Origin: Cryoendolithus antarcticus
Lineage: Eukaryota; Ascomycota; Dothideomycetes; Cladosporiales; Cladosporiaceae
NCBI GenBank assembly: GCA_002077065.1
Contig: NAJO01000001.1
Span: 62,001-126,000, forward strand
Length of the DNA: 64,000 bases
Reading direction: 5' to 3'
The notes under the pieces are model-generated. The model saw only the letters and a program-made list of their open reading frames with translations. It had not been told where the DNA came from and ran no database searches. The first letter of the stretch is position 1. Each line of letters starts with the position of its first letter. The position numbers and the translations under genes are program-made. Below, piece by piece: positions 45,163-55,946 of the stretch.

Positions 45163-47835
45163 CTATGTGTACACAACCTCGGTGAACTGGTTAAATTCAA
45201 GGCCTTCTTTAGCGATGTCCTCTTCGTTGAGGAAGAGCAACGGCATCTCCACCAGCGTCCCCTTAATCCCACTCAGCACCCCCTTGACTTCCTCCGCAGC
45301 CCGTGCCGGATCCTCACTAAACTCCTCCGCAACGACATGACCCCACTTCCACGTACTCGGCCTAGTCGTATCCTTCGCTGCAGTCTTCGCGGCAGGCAGC
45401 TTGAAGAAGCGCGAGTAGTACTCATCGTACTGCTTCCAATTCCTCACGCCGTCAAAGGGTACAGGGTGGAACACCTTGGCGAACGCGGCAGTGTTGACGC
45501 GGGCAGTAGTCTTCCAGAGGGAGGTGAAGGACTCTGCCAGGGGATCGGCAACGGCAAGATCTTCGCGGGAGCCGAAGTCGTAGATCTGGGGCGCGGAGGG
45601 GTCGACGGGGAGGTAGTTGTTATCTGGTCTACTCGGGTCTTGTGGCGGGATGAGGCCGAGATGTTTGCGGAAGATCTGGCGACGGAGGGTAGCCGCGAAC
45701 TTGGTGGCGCGCCAGGGCTGGCCGGCCATATAGGAGTCAATCTCAACGGGATCCTCGATCAAGATCGCGATTTCCGAGTCGTGATTCCCGAGCTGAGACC
45801 GGTCGTTCAGATTCGCGGAGCCGCAGATCACCTTCCTGTCATCAGCGATCAGAAGCTTGGAGTGGATGTAGAGTTCCTCCGAGACGAAGGCGTCGACTTC
45901 ATGCACATCCCCACCGTGATCCCATGGCACAGTGCGGATGTCGGGCCCATTGAGCATGTAGCACTCAGCCACAGAGTCCCAGCGACCGGAGCCAGGGACC
46001 TGAGCGGCAGCAGCTTGGTATCGATCAAAGGCTTGCGCGTCCCCTGCCGGGTTCTGAGCGCCTTGCTTCTCAGGTCAGCCGCCGAATTTTACATCATGCC
46101 CCTGGCGAGCTTGATCGTAGCTTACGCCTGATTGCTGCTCAGCCTGAGCCATAGCCGCACTGGTATTGATGCGGTCGTAGGATCGCAAGTTGTAGAAGCG
46201 AATCCACTGCATGGGGTCGATGCCTGCTTTGGCGATTTGCTCGTAGATCGAGTAGCCGCCACGATTGATGCTGTTGTATTGGAACTCCATGATCGCCCGT
46301 GTAGCCAAGGCGTCATCAGAGCGGAGATCTCCAGCGAATGCAGGAACGGCGGGCATGGCAACGACCATGTGGTATTGCTCGTTGTTCTGAGCCGCGCGGA
46401 TGATCCGCTCAACGATAGCAGCACCGATCTTGTTGGAGATCGGTTTCTGGCGATCATCAGTGCCTGTGATGAAGAACTGGTTTTCGATGTAGACGAAGTG
46501 CTTCGAATCGCGTATGGTCTCGATGTACGCAGTCGCAATGGAATGCTCCAGCGGCACGCCGTGGCTCCACTTGGCGCATGAGCGCATGATCTGACACTGT
46601 ATGCCACCAAGAGGACCATTAGGATAGCCGTCGTCTTCGCCGAGAGCATCTTCGCGGAATCGCTCTTTTCCCTCCTGTAGCTTGGCGTAGCCGCGCTCGT
46701 AGTGCACTCGCATCCTCTCACGGAAGCCCTCGTACTGACCATGGCCCTCTACTTCAGCTCCGGGCTCGGCCTGTTGGTATGGGTGTCCGATGATACCGGC
46801 GCGACTAACTCTGAAAGGAATCGGCTTGTACCTCTCTTGATTCCGTACACCATACTTTTCGTAGTATATGAAGTTCCATCGTTGGGCGAAGTGGTCTCTC
46901 AGATCCTCTACAACAGGTCCACGCAACGAGATGCTCATGTCTGTCCATCCCATGCGAGAATTCCACTTCCTGTCCAGCTTGTTGTTCTGCCAATTCTGTA
47001 CATCCGAGAAGTCCATTATCCGAGCGTTGTTGTAATCCTGTCCTGGAAAATTGATTTTGTTGAGATCTCCGGGGTGAGCATCTGCTATGCTGTGCTGATT
47101 CGTATCCCACCGGCCGTAGCAGAGGTCCAAACCACCCATGAAGGCGAGCTTACCATCCACCAGACATAGCTTCTCATGATGAGCCCAGTAGAGTACACTG
47201 TCATCATTCATACCATAGATGCCCTTGAGAGCATCACCAGGGAGAGCGGCGAGCTTTGCAGGACTCAGGCCGGAAGATTTGATCCTCTCCAGAATGTTAG
47301 ATGCCATGGTCTGCTTATCTGGCAGATGATCGGGATGTCTGAAGACTTTAATATTGCCAGTCTTATCATTGTCCTCCAACCAATGCTTCGTGTGACTACT
47401 TGATAGCGTCAAAGCTTGTGTGACCTCCTTGTACACGATAACATTGACCTGTACGCCCCTCTCCGCTGCCGCGAATAGCAATCTATCAAGCCTGAACTCT
47501 TCGAACTGAGCTGGCGGACGGCGAAGGTACAGCTCAGGGCTGAGCCACCAATCGAGGATCCATATGCTTTGGCGAGCATTCTGCAGGGCCACACTGACCG
47601 CCCACATGTAGCCACAAGCATCTACATACCACTTGGCATCATTGCCCTCTCGCTGGGGAGCAAATGACTGGAAGCGGTGCATGTGATGGGAGTCCCGGTC
47701 CGAACATTCTGGGGTTGGATGCTGATGTGCGTGGAGGTCGGCCTTCGACGGGACTTTTCCAGTCTTCACGGCTGTGTGGACTTGGTTTGTAACATCGTTG
47801 AGGGCTGCTTTGGCCTTGTCGAAGAGGAAGGCCAT
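45163..47835 (-). CDS. phospholipase D with in-frame TGA (possible 72-bp spliceable segment)
   Basis: Hydrolyses phosphatidylcholine to phosphatidic acid and choline. The frame runs 891 codons from the ATG at 47835, normal for fungal PLD1. The first catalytic HKD is YWAHHEKLCLVDGKLAFMGG. The second is ELYIHSKLLIADDRKVICGS with NLNDRSQLGNHDSEIA, and the C-terminus GTLVEMPLLFLNEEDIAKEG is family-typical. A TGA at 46075-46077 interrupts the frame between GHDVKFGG and PEKQGAQN, before the second HKD, so the plain product would be inactive. A GT..AG segment at 46054-46125 (donor gtaagc, branch-like gctgac, acceptor ctcag) is exactly 72 bp and would remove the stop in frame, leaving 866 residues. 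That segment looks coding in relatives (GVSYxxARxxHD), so this is either nonsense decay or a rescued exonic intron. Confidence 0.75.
46075..46077 (-). other. in-frame TGA in phospholipase D
   Basis: Stop in the reading frame between the two HKD halves. CGA to TGA, a CpG transition, is the simplest origin. The frame is identical on both sides. Confidence 0.85.
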
Positions 47836-48819
47836 GATTGCTGTATCTCACGATAGGCTTGGGACAATTCTTGTGAGAGGACGCGAGGCACCGTACGGTG
47901 GAAGCCGGTACTGCTTGGTCAGTGAGAGAGTATGGGAGAGTAATGGAAGCGTGCGGTCAGTCAATGAAGATAGATGTTGGTCAATGAAAGATCTCGTGTC
48001 ATGGAGATGCTCGTGTGCTACCATGCCAGCTCTGTGCAAGTTTCGGAGCTGTATACGCTACCGTGCATGCATCTCCCCTCCTTCCTACGTCACGCCTACC
48101 TTGTAGTAGACTGCTCTCAATGAGCAACTTTGCATTGAAATATTTGAGGAGACGCGCCGCCCATGGTTTGGTTGCATAATGAACTCGATTTCGCCGTACA
48201 CGGTGCAAGCTTTTCCATCACCGCACACGCGTCCTGCCCTGATCGCCGACAGCCAGCTACAAAAGCTTGCCCTGGGCGAGGAGGTGGGGTCAGTCATAGC
48301 GACAGATTTATGAATAGTGCACCGTATTCTAGTGCACCTTCCGGCGCCGATTGCGTTGCTTCCCTTTCCTTCTGTACTCTATTCAAACCTCACTTCTTGG
48401 AGCCATCACTGCTCTGCTGCTGACCTGGCATTGTATCACTCCGTCGGAGCATCGCGCTCGAAACTACATCACATTACCGTTGAGAGCCCAACACGTGGGC
48501 AGCCAGCATCGGTCTTCCCCTCCGCCAAGATGCTCCGCCAAGGCAGGCTAGGCTTGCTCATCCATCATTAAGCTTGCCTCGATGCACGCTACCCTTCCTG
48601 TTCCTGCAGCCTCAGCCGCAATGCGTGCTCTTATCAGCACCTCTGTATGGATCCCTCCGCTGGTGCTGACAGTCATGACGGACGCCCAGGCGAAAAGTGA
48701 AGCTCAATGGCTTCGATGGACCTCTGTAAGCCCGCGTGCATATACTAGAGCTTGCAACCCGCCATTCCGAAAAGTCGTTCTCACTTCACCTCTCTTCCGT
48801 CTCGCTCTCCATCGCAAAT
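47836..48819. promoter_or_regulatory. divergent upstream region of phospholipase D and glycerophosphodiesterase
   Basis: About 980 bp between head-to-head ATGs with no gene of its own. A TATA-like gcatatac lies near 48740, about 80 bp before the glycerophosphodiesterase ATG. No specific operator is identified. Confidence 0.35.
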
Positions 48820-50212
48820 ATGCCTTCTTTCACCTCAGTCCTCGCTGCTGCTGCAGCCTTCGAGCTCGCGACCGCTGCTCCATGGGGCCCATGGGGAGGC
48901 CACAAGGGTGGTCCACCAGGCCACGGCGGTCCACCACCTCTTCCCAAGAGCCCATACCACGAGATTGGAAGCAACAGCACTTTGCTTGTGGAGCTGGGAC
49001 CTCGCCCATACTACCTTGTGGACAACATGGACGCTGGCCCGTTGAAGGACAAACTCAATTCCTGCAAGGCTCAGCCGAAGTCCACGTCAAGCTTCTCCAT
49101 CTCGCACAGAGGCGCGCCGCTCGAGTTCCCTGAGCATAGCAAGCAGGGCTATAACGCTGCTGCGCGTATGGGAGCGGGTGAGAAACTCAACTTTGAAAAC
49201 ATTAGATCTCATCACTAAGTATTACCAAGGCATCATCGAATGCGACGTCTCCTTCACCTCCGACCGCGAGCTAGTCTGCCGCCACTCCAACTGCGATCTC
49301 CACTATACGACCAACATCCTCTCCAAGCCCGAGCTCGCCGCCAAGTGCAGCTCCCCCTTCGTCCCCGCAGACCCGAAGAACAGCTCCAGCATGGCAACAG
49401 CAAAGTGCTGTACCTCCGATATTACTCTCGCCGAGTTCAAATCCCTTTGCGCGGAGATGGAGGCCACTTCCCTCACAGCCACAAGCATAGTCCAAGGAAC
49501 GCCGTACTTCGGCCGCATCGGCACAACGCCAGACTACAGGACGAACATGTTCTCCTACTCCTGTGCGGAGACCATGTCGCTTAAGGATCAGATCGCACTA
49601 GTCGACAGCTATGGCCTGAACTTCACAGCCGAGGCCAAGACACCCCAAGTCGCCATGCCATTCCAAGGCGACTACACTCAGGAGGATTTCGCGCAGCAAA
49701 TCGTGGACACCTTCAACGAGGCTGGCATTTCTGCAGACCGCGTGTGGTTGCAGTCCTTCCTGCCAGACGACATCTTCTACTGGCTGAAGACCTCGCCGGC
49801 TTTTGGCGCACAGGCAGTCTACCTTGACGAGCGCGCCGATCTTACTGCAACGGGCTATGATGAGGCTGTCGCCTCGCTCCCTGGCCTCGCAGCGAAGGGT
49901 GTCAAGATCATCGCGCCGTCAATCTGGCAGCTCGTCGCTCCCGACAATGCTACGGGCACGATCGTCGCTTCTTCGTACGCCATTGCCGCTAAGGCCGCAG
50001 GACTGGAGATCATTACCTGGTCGTTCGAGCGCTCTGGCCCGCTTGAGAATGGTGGAGGGTACTATTACACTGGCGTCAACAATTTGATCAACAACGACGG
50101 TGATGAGTTCTATGTGATTGATGTAATCTCAAGAGTTGTTGGCGCGACGAAGATCTTCGCCGACTGGGCGGCCACGGTGACCTACTATGCCAACTGCTTT
50201 GGCCTGGCTTAG
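48820..50212 (+). CDS. secreted glycerophosphodiester phosphodiesterase
   Basis: Predicted extracellular GDPD that cleaves glycerophosphodiesters such as glycerophosphocholine to glycerol-3-phosphate and the alcohol, a route for scavenging phosphate and choline. Two exons, 48820-49177 and 49230-50212, give 446 residues. The signal peptide is MPSFTSVLAAAAAFELATAA, followed by a Gly/Pro-rich segment (PPGHGGPPPLPKSPYHE). The catalytic set is present: SISHRGAPLEFPEHS (HRG), then across the intron IIECDVSFTSDRELVCRHSN (ExD and the second His). LNFTAEAKTP carries the later acid. The barrel continues with DRVWLQSFLPDDIFYWL and ends at VTYYANCFGLA. N-glycosylation sequons are common. It is divergent from a phospholipase D. 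Confidence 0.88.
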
Positions 50213-50654
50213 GCGTCCTGGCGAAGCGGTCGGTGACGCGAAGTGCCTTGGCGGCATCGCGATGACCAGGTGGGGCGCGACGTGTACATAGTGTGTCAAT
50301 GAGACAGAAGACTTATGATCTGAGGAGTCCGTTTCCTGCCCTCGTCAACAAGGCAGAGCTTATTGAGCTACGGTGGTCTTCACCGCGAATATTCTCCTAG
50401 CCTTGATGTAGCGTAGAGACGTATCGTCGTGATCGCGGGCAGTGGCTTGTTTTCGAGCCCTTCTCCATGCACATTGATGAGCCGTGTTAGTTTTCGCGCT
50501 GATAGACTTCCGTGCGACGAGGCACTACCATTTTCATCTGCAAAAGCTGAAAGGGTGCTCACGCACTTTGTGCTCGTTTTCACGGCATTTATACTACATC
50601 GCAATGCTGCTGGTCACTCAGATCTGCTGTATGTTTCCCCGAGACGTATACGCA
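50213..50654. other. intergenic, convergent 3' ends
   Basis: About 440 bp between the glycerophosphodiesterase and ceramide synthase stop codons. Nothing is recognised. Confidence 0.5.
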
Positions 50655-52208
50655 TCATCGCCGCTTTGTGCCATTCGCCTTCGTCTTCTCCTCCATCCCG
50701 CTCGCCTCAGCCACCGGACTGACAGGCTCTCCATTCAAGGTCAGTGTCGGCTTCTCCAACGCCTCCTTCGCCTCAATTTCATTCGCCTCCTCCTCATCTT
50801 CCTCGTCACTCCTATCATCCTTCTTCTCGCCGCTCTTCAGGATCCTCCACAATATCCGCAACACAAAGTAAAACCAGAAGCAATTCACAGCCTGCAAGCC
50901 CAAGAGCAACACGAGCGTCGTGACCTGGCTGATCCAGCACTTGTACTGCTCGAGCTCCCAGTTCAGCTCGAAGGGGCCGACTGTGGAAAAGGCTTGGCCG
51001 GGGAGCAGGGAGTAGAGGATTGTGAGGTTGATGTAGTGGCGGAGGTAGGCCCAGACGAAGAGGAAGACGGTGAAGTAGGGGGCTGTGAGGGAGGAGTCGA
51101 TGTAGTTGAGGACTTTGCTGGTCTGTCGCAGAGTGTGTCAGCGGGTCAAAGCTAAAACAGAGGAGGAAAGAGTAGAGGTTACCGCGAGGAAGAAATCCGA
51201 TATATCCATCGTGATATACACCGCCACCCCAATATACGTGAAATGAAATCGATAACTCAACGCAATCAAAATCAGCGTCACAACATGATGAAACACCAAT
51301 TCCTTGTAATCCTTCCGCGGCTTCTCCAACTGCAACAACAGCACAATCGCCTGCTGCGCCCAGTAGCTCGCCTGCAACAGGTAGTACCCTTTGAACACTG
51401 CTTCATGCGCCCGATGAGGGAAGCCAGCGTACATCCCCTCGATGTTGAAGTACCAGACTGGTGTGCGGTACATCACGTAGAGTCCGAGGGGTCCGAGGAC
51501 GGAGAAGTGCAGCGCTGTGTAGGCTTGCTCCATGAAGCGGGCTTGCTTTCCTCGGGAGCGAATGCCGCTGTATTGTGCGAGGGGGCGGAGGAGGAGCTGC
51601 ATTGTGAATTCGCGGGTGAAGGTTAGGACGACCGTGTAGAAGGCCACGAAGGCGAGGTCCAGCGGGCCTTTGCCGTACTGTTTGACGGGACCCAAGTGGG
51701 CTGGGAGCGTGTTGGTGCGTTCCGCCAGTGGCGGGTCGGGGTAGGCGAGAAACAGTGCATAGTGGACTGGGTTCTTAGGCGTAGGATTGATGGCGTAGAT
51801 GGCGAGGGTGAGGAGGATGAGGGAGAGGGGCAGAACCCAGGTATGCTTCAAGGCTAGGCGCTTTGCTCGACGGAGGACTCGGCGGGTCTTACGCCGCTTC
51901 GACTTTGGGTGGAGTCTGTCTATTTTCGCTGACTATGTGGTGCTGGTCAGGGCTGTCTCCCGTGCGGAGCGACGCTTATGGGGGTATTGTAGACGCACTG
52001 TTGAGTTCGATAGCGACCCCAGCGATGCGATTTCCTCTCCCCTCGTCGCTAATGCGCCTGAATTTGTATCACCGCGAGGATCCGCACCCAATGTCGAGCT
52101 CTTCCTCCGCCGTCTCGTCCCCGATGCTGTAATGACATTGCCGCTGCTGGACTGTCGTGTGATTGGTGCGACTGGGGGAAACGATTCCCGCTTCGGAGCG
52201 ACGACCAT
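50655..52208 (-). CDS. LAG1: ceramide synthase (LAG1/LAC1, TLC domain)
   Basis: ER membrane acyltransferase that joins acyl-CoA to a sphingoid base. Three exons from right to left, 52208-51999, 51932-51183 and 51122-50655, give 475 residues. Exon 1 encodes a Ser/Arg-rich cytosolic N-terminus, joined at SLSNST/SAKIDRLHPK. The first helix is WVLPLSLILLTLAIYAI. The Lag1 motif with its paired catalytic histidines is KELVFHHVVTLILIALSYRF, followed by TYIGVAVYITMDISDFFLA. Helices continue APYFTVFLFVWAYLRHYI and ISQVTTLVLLLGLQAVNCFW. The tail is highly acidic (KKDDRSDEEDEEEANEIEAK), a feature of fungal Lag1/Lac1 where casein kinase sites occur. No defects seen. Confidence 0.9.
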
Positions 52209-52738
52209 ATTGTGGATTTGAGGATCAAGCGACTAGTATCATGATCAAGGCGGACGAACAGATGCGGATGCAGACATGGAGTTGCGCTCGCAATCACATG
52301 AAAGTCAGATTGACCAGGCTGCATGCACTTTGGAATTAAACTCCCCCTATTGAGCCGCCGGAGTTACCACCATCCGCGCTGCCAAGAGGCCTGGTATTCA
52401 GTCGGCTCCTCTCACTCCAAGGCACTGCACTTTCCTCAATGGTACGGAAGCGGACGTGGATTAGAGATCGGTGCATTATTGGGCGACGTTCGATCGCCCT
52501 CGTGCGAAAGCGAGTAGAGTGAGGAAGGCCCTCTGGGTTGATAATTTGCCTATACAAGTATCCAAGCCTCGAGACCTGCTACCATTCAGCCACCGCCATT
52601 GCACGCTCTGCTGCTCTTTGAGACATCCCTTGCTGGCTATGCGAAACGGTATGCCTAGATGCCATTACACAAGATCGAACGGCTCGGGTCCCTAGAGAGT
52701 TAACTCGTGATTATAGAAACGTAAGCCAAAACTCAATA
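52209..52738. other. intergenic, nothing recognisable
   Basis: 530 bp between the ceramide synthase start and the 3' end of the Zn-cluster pseudogene. Only short overlapping frames are present. Confidence 0.45.
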
Positions 52739-55596
52739 CTACGGTGCGCTGTGGCCGGTCGCACCGATGACATACGCATCATCGAACCATTGCATGTCTG
52801 GGCTGGAGCCCGACATGGTCCCGAAGGCCTGCGCTTGAGAGTCAGCAGATCCTCCCAACCATCTCAAGATGCTGCAACCTTGTAGTAAGAACTTGGCATT
52901 CGAAGCGACGTCTCCAAGCTAATGAGCCTGGAGTGATGAGCCCGAAGTGATGAGCTTCGAGCATGCACACCGGTATGACCACTCGGAGTAATTGCTCGAA
53001 GTGATCACTGCACAGTGAATCGAAGGAAATGACGTTATAGAATCCCTATTGACGAGATGACCATAAACTGATGACATCGAAATAAGACGACGACTTACCG
53101 ATGCATCCAGGTCAAGCCAGTCCGACGTTTGCCAGTCCTGGAACAGTCCAGTGAGTGGCAAATCCAGCATATCAGCGTATCCATGCGAGCTCCCCGTATG
53201 CGCGCTGGTTGATAGCGGTATCTGACTGGGCGAAGTCTGCGAAATATAGCTTGTGGCACTAGGCGGGGGCGGCACCCAAGTCCTCTCCCCACTTCGCTGC
53301 GAAGTATTACCAGAAGCCGCAGCTTCCATCCTAAGCTCTTCCAGAATGATAGAGTATCGTCTGCTCGGGCTGTTGGAAGCTGTGGCCTGTGCGAGGTGCA
53401 CTAGGCAGCTCTCTGCTAGCTCAGTCAGCTTCTCCCGATCAATTGATGGAATCTCGTGGCGACGTGGCTGCATAGTCCATACGTAGACCACCGCAAGCGC
53501 GCAGAACGTCACATAGTGTGTTCACCAGAACGTATGGAAGAGCGGGCCTTCGCTGGCCATGGCGTTGACTATGCGTAGCGCATCCGGCGCGGCCGTAATG
53601 CATTGCGTGATACTCTCTTGCTGCTGGGAAGCGACCGTTGCGCCAATGCTAGACATGCGAGCGAGAAGCATTGGCCGATGCAGATGCATCACTGTATGAT
53701 AGTGTGCTAGCTTCAGTGCGATTGATTGACGTCGAAACGAGCGCACCAGGATTGATGGTCTGACACTGCTGATGAAGGACGGTAATGAAGCGTACCACTC
53801 ATCGAGATCTCGAGTGAGGCGTTGCGTGGCTTCAATTCGATTCCGTTCGGGCGTTGACTTGATCGAGTAGAGCTCTCTTGAGATCTTACCAACGATTCGC
53901 GATAGTTTTGCATTGCATACAAAACCATCAATCAAACCACCCTCATTGTTACTTTCTGTAGTGCGTCCAGTGGGTGTCATGTCGTCGTAATTGACGCAAT
54001 CTGGATAGTCCTGATCGATATCATCGTCATGAAAGTGCCTTGGTCGCCCAAGTACAACGCCTAGATACTTGTCCAGGGTATAGGCGCACCAGAAAACTCG
54101 CTTGCGGCATTGCTTGTGGATATAGTCTGCTCTATTGTCCACAATAGACCGTTTCCGGTCGCGTCTATGCATACCCATTGCGGATAAGATCTGAAGCAGA
54201 TTGCCAAATATATACCATGCCTGATTGACGCGACTCATCATCAGAAGATACAGCACTTGTATCAGACGAGCTTGCGCTGATTCTAGATGCGGAGCGCCAG
54301 TCTCGGTTTCGGTCAACTTGGCAGACTGCTGGAAGTATGCGTCGCTGATTGTGAGCGCTGTGACATCGTCGGTAGCGCCCCTTGCCTTCTGCCTGTGGAA
54401 GTTGACCACTGCAAAGATGCAAAGTAAGACTGATGCCTTCGCATGGCCGAGCACCTGTGATACATTGCCCGCGCCATTTTGTGACTGTGCCATTGCGTAC
54501 CAGCGGTCTACTGTCGGTCGATGCAACGGCTTGTAAGTTGCTATACAGACATCGAAATACAGGTCTAGCAGCTCAGGAGCCTCGTAATCGTCGGGTAGAA
54601 CAGGTAGATCGTTCGACGTAACCATGGGCTTGTCACCAGCCGTCGTGAGAGGTTGTAATGCAGAATACTGGGATTCCGTATCGAGCCCACGAAAACCGAT
54701 CAGCCGTTTACGAGCTCGGGCTAGGAATGACAGGTCTGATGTCGTATCTACATACTGGCCGCCAATCTCAGTAGCATCCAATTCCGGTGAAATGCGTGAT
54801 CGACTAGGGCCTCGTGTATCCTGGCCGTCAGTCATCGCAGATAGCAGATGATGCTGCTCGTCATCGACGAGTCGCGCGTGACGTTCCTTCCGTGTGGGCG
54901 GCAGCTGATGATCGTTATCGTCGACGCGCGGAGATGGCAGCTTATATTACGGAACGGCGACAGCCTCTGGTGTGGATAACGGAGCCGTAGGCGGTCTTCC
55001 ACGCATGTATTGGCTGTCGTACAGGCACTTTACGCCTCGTTTCGCGCAGCTCTCGCAAGGCTTCGTGCCAGACCATCTTGCTTTGCGATGCTAGGGAATG
55101 TCAGTGGTATCACATGACTCCTCAATCACTTCCTCGCCAGATTCGGTGATAACTTCGATAGCAAGTCCTATGCGCGATTTTGGTGTCACGGAGTGCTCTG
55201 TGGTCGCTCAAGTGCAAAGACCTGGGGCCTGGAAGGCTTTTGGCTCGCAAAGCGTAGGATTGACCGTCGTGTGCGTCCGTGTTTGACGGGTTGACTCCGA
55301 ACTCTCCATGCAATGTCTTGGGCTCACTACCAGTTGCAATAAAGTAACGGTCGCAATGAAGCAAAATGCTGCGGGGTGGACCTGATGACACTTACCTTGC
55401 ACGCATCGCACGCTCTAGTCGTCTTCGACAGACGCCGTCGGCCCTCTCGTTCCACAGACAACTTCCGCTTCTTAATCACTGACTCGCCGCCCAGCGCCTC
55501 GGCAGCTGGACCATCGCCGCGTACTCCGTGCACTTCTGGCATAAGTGTCGTTGCATATTGCTGTGAACCGGCAAGCTGATGCCACGAAGCATTCAT
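52739..55596 (-). pseudogene. Zn2Cys6 transcription factor, disabled
   Basis: Fungal zinc-cluster regulator with a fungal-specific transcription factor domain. Modelled exons from right to left are 55596-55396, 55090-53099 and 52828-52739, 761 codons in one frame. The DNA-binding domain reads RACDACK / HRKARWSGTKPCESCAKRG then VKCLYD; position three of the six cysteines is Trp (TGG at 55073-55075). TAA at 54947-54949 follows EAVAVP, and TGA at 53522-53524 follows GPLFHTFW. Between and after these stops the same frame holds typical sequence (YFDVCIATYKPLHRPTVDRW, THYVTFCALAVVYVW), ending DDAYVIGATGHSAP. The stops fit CAA to TAA and TGG to TGA. The two introns (305 and 270 bp) are unusually long here. 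Two stops plus a lost zinc ligand make function very unlikely. Confidence 0.8.
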
Positions 55597-55946
55597 GCTC
55601 GACTCCCACGCGTGATGCAGTCTGTTGTGGAGAAGGTGGGGAAGGGAACGAACGTAGTTCGCGATCCTGGGAAAGAGCGATCTCCGTACCTCTTCCGTCG
55701 CCGGTTACGCCGAGAATCTGCCATTGTGAGACTTCACGGACCGCGACGGATGGCGCGACGTGGCTAGCAGATCGACGATAATATTATCAGGATACGGAGG
55801 TACAAGCCACAACTTGAATCATCATATGTGAGCTCGACTGTCTCGTTGCGCGTTCACTCCGAGATACCAGTTCAGGTTGTTTCATCGCAGCACAAGAGCC
55901 ATGCATGGAGAGATCGAGAATGCGCAGTCGCGCCGATGAGTTTGGT

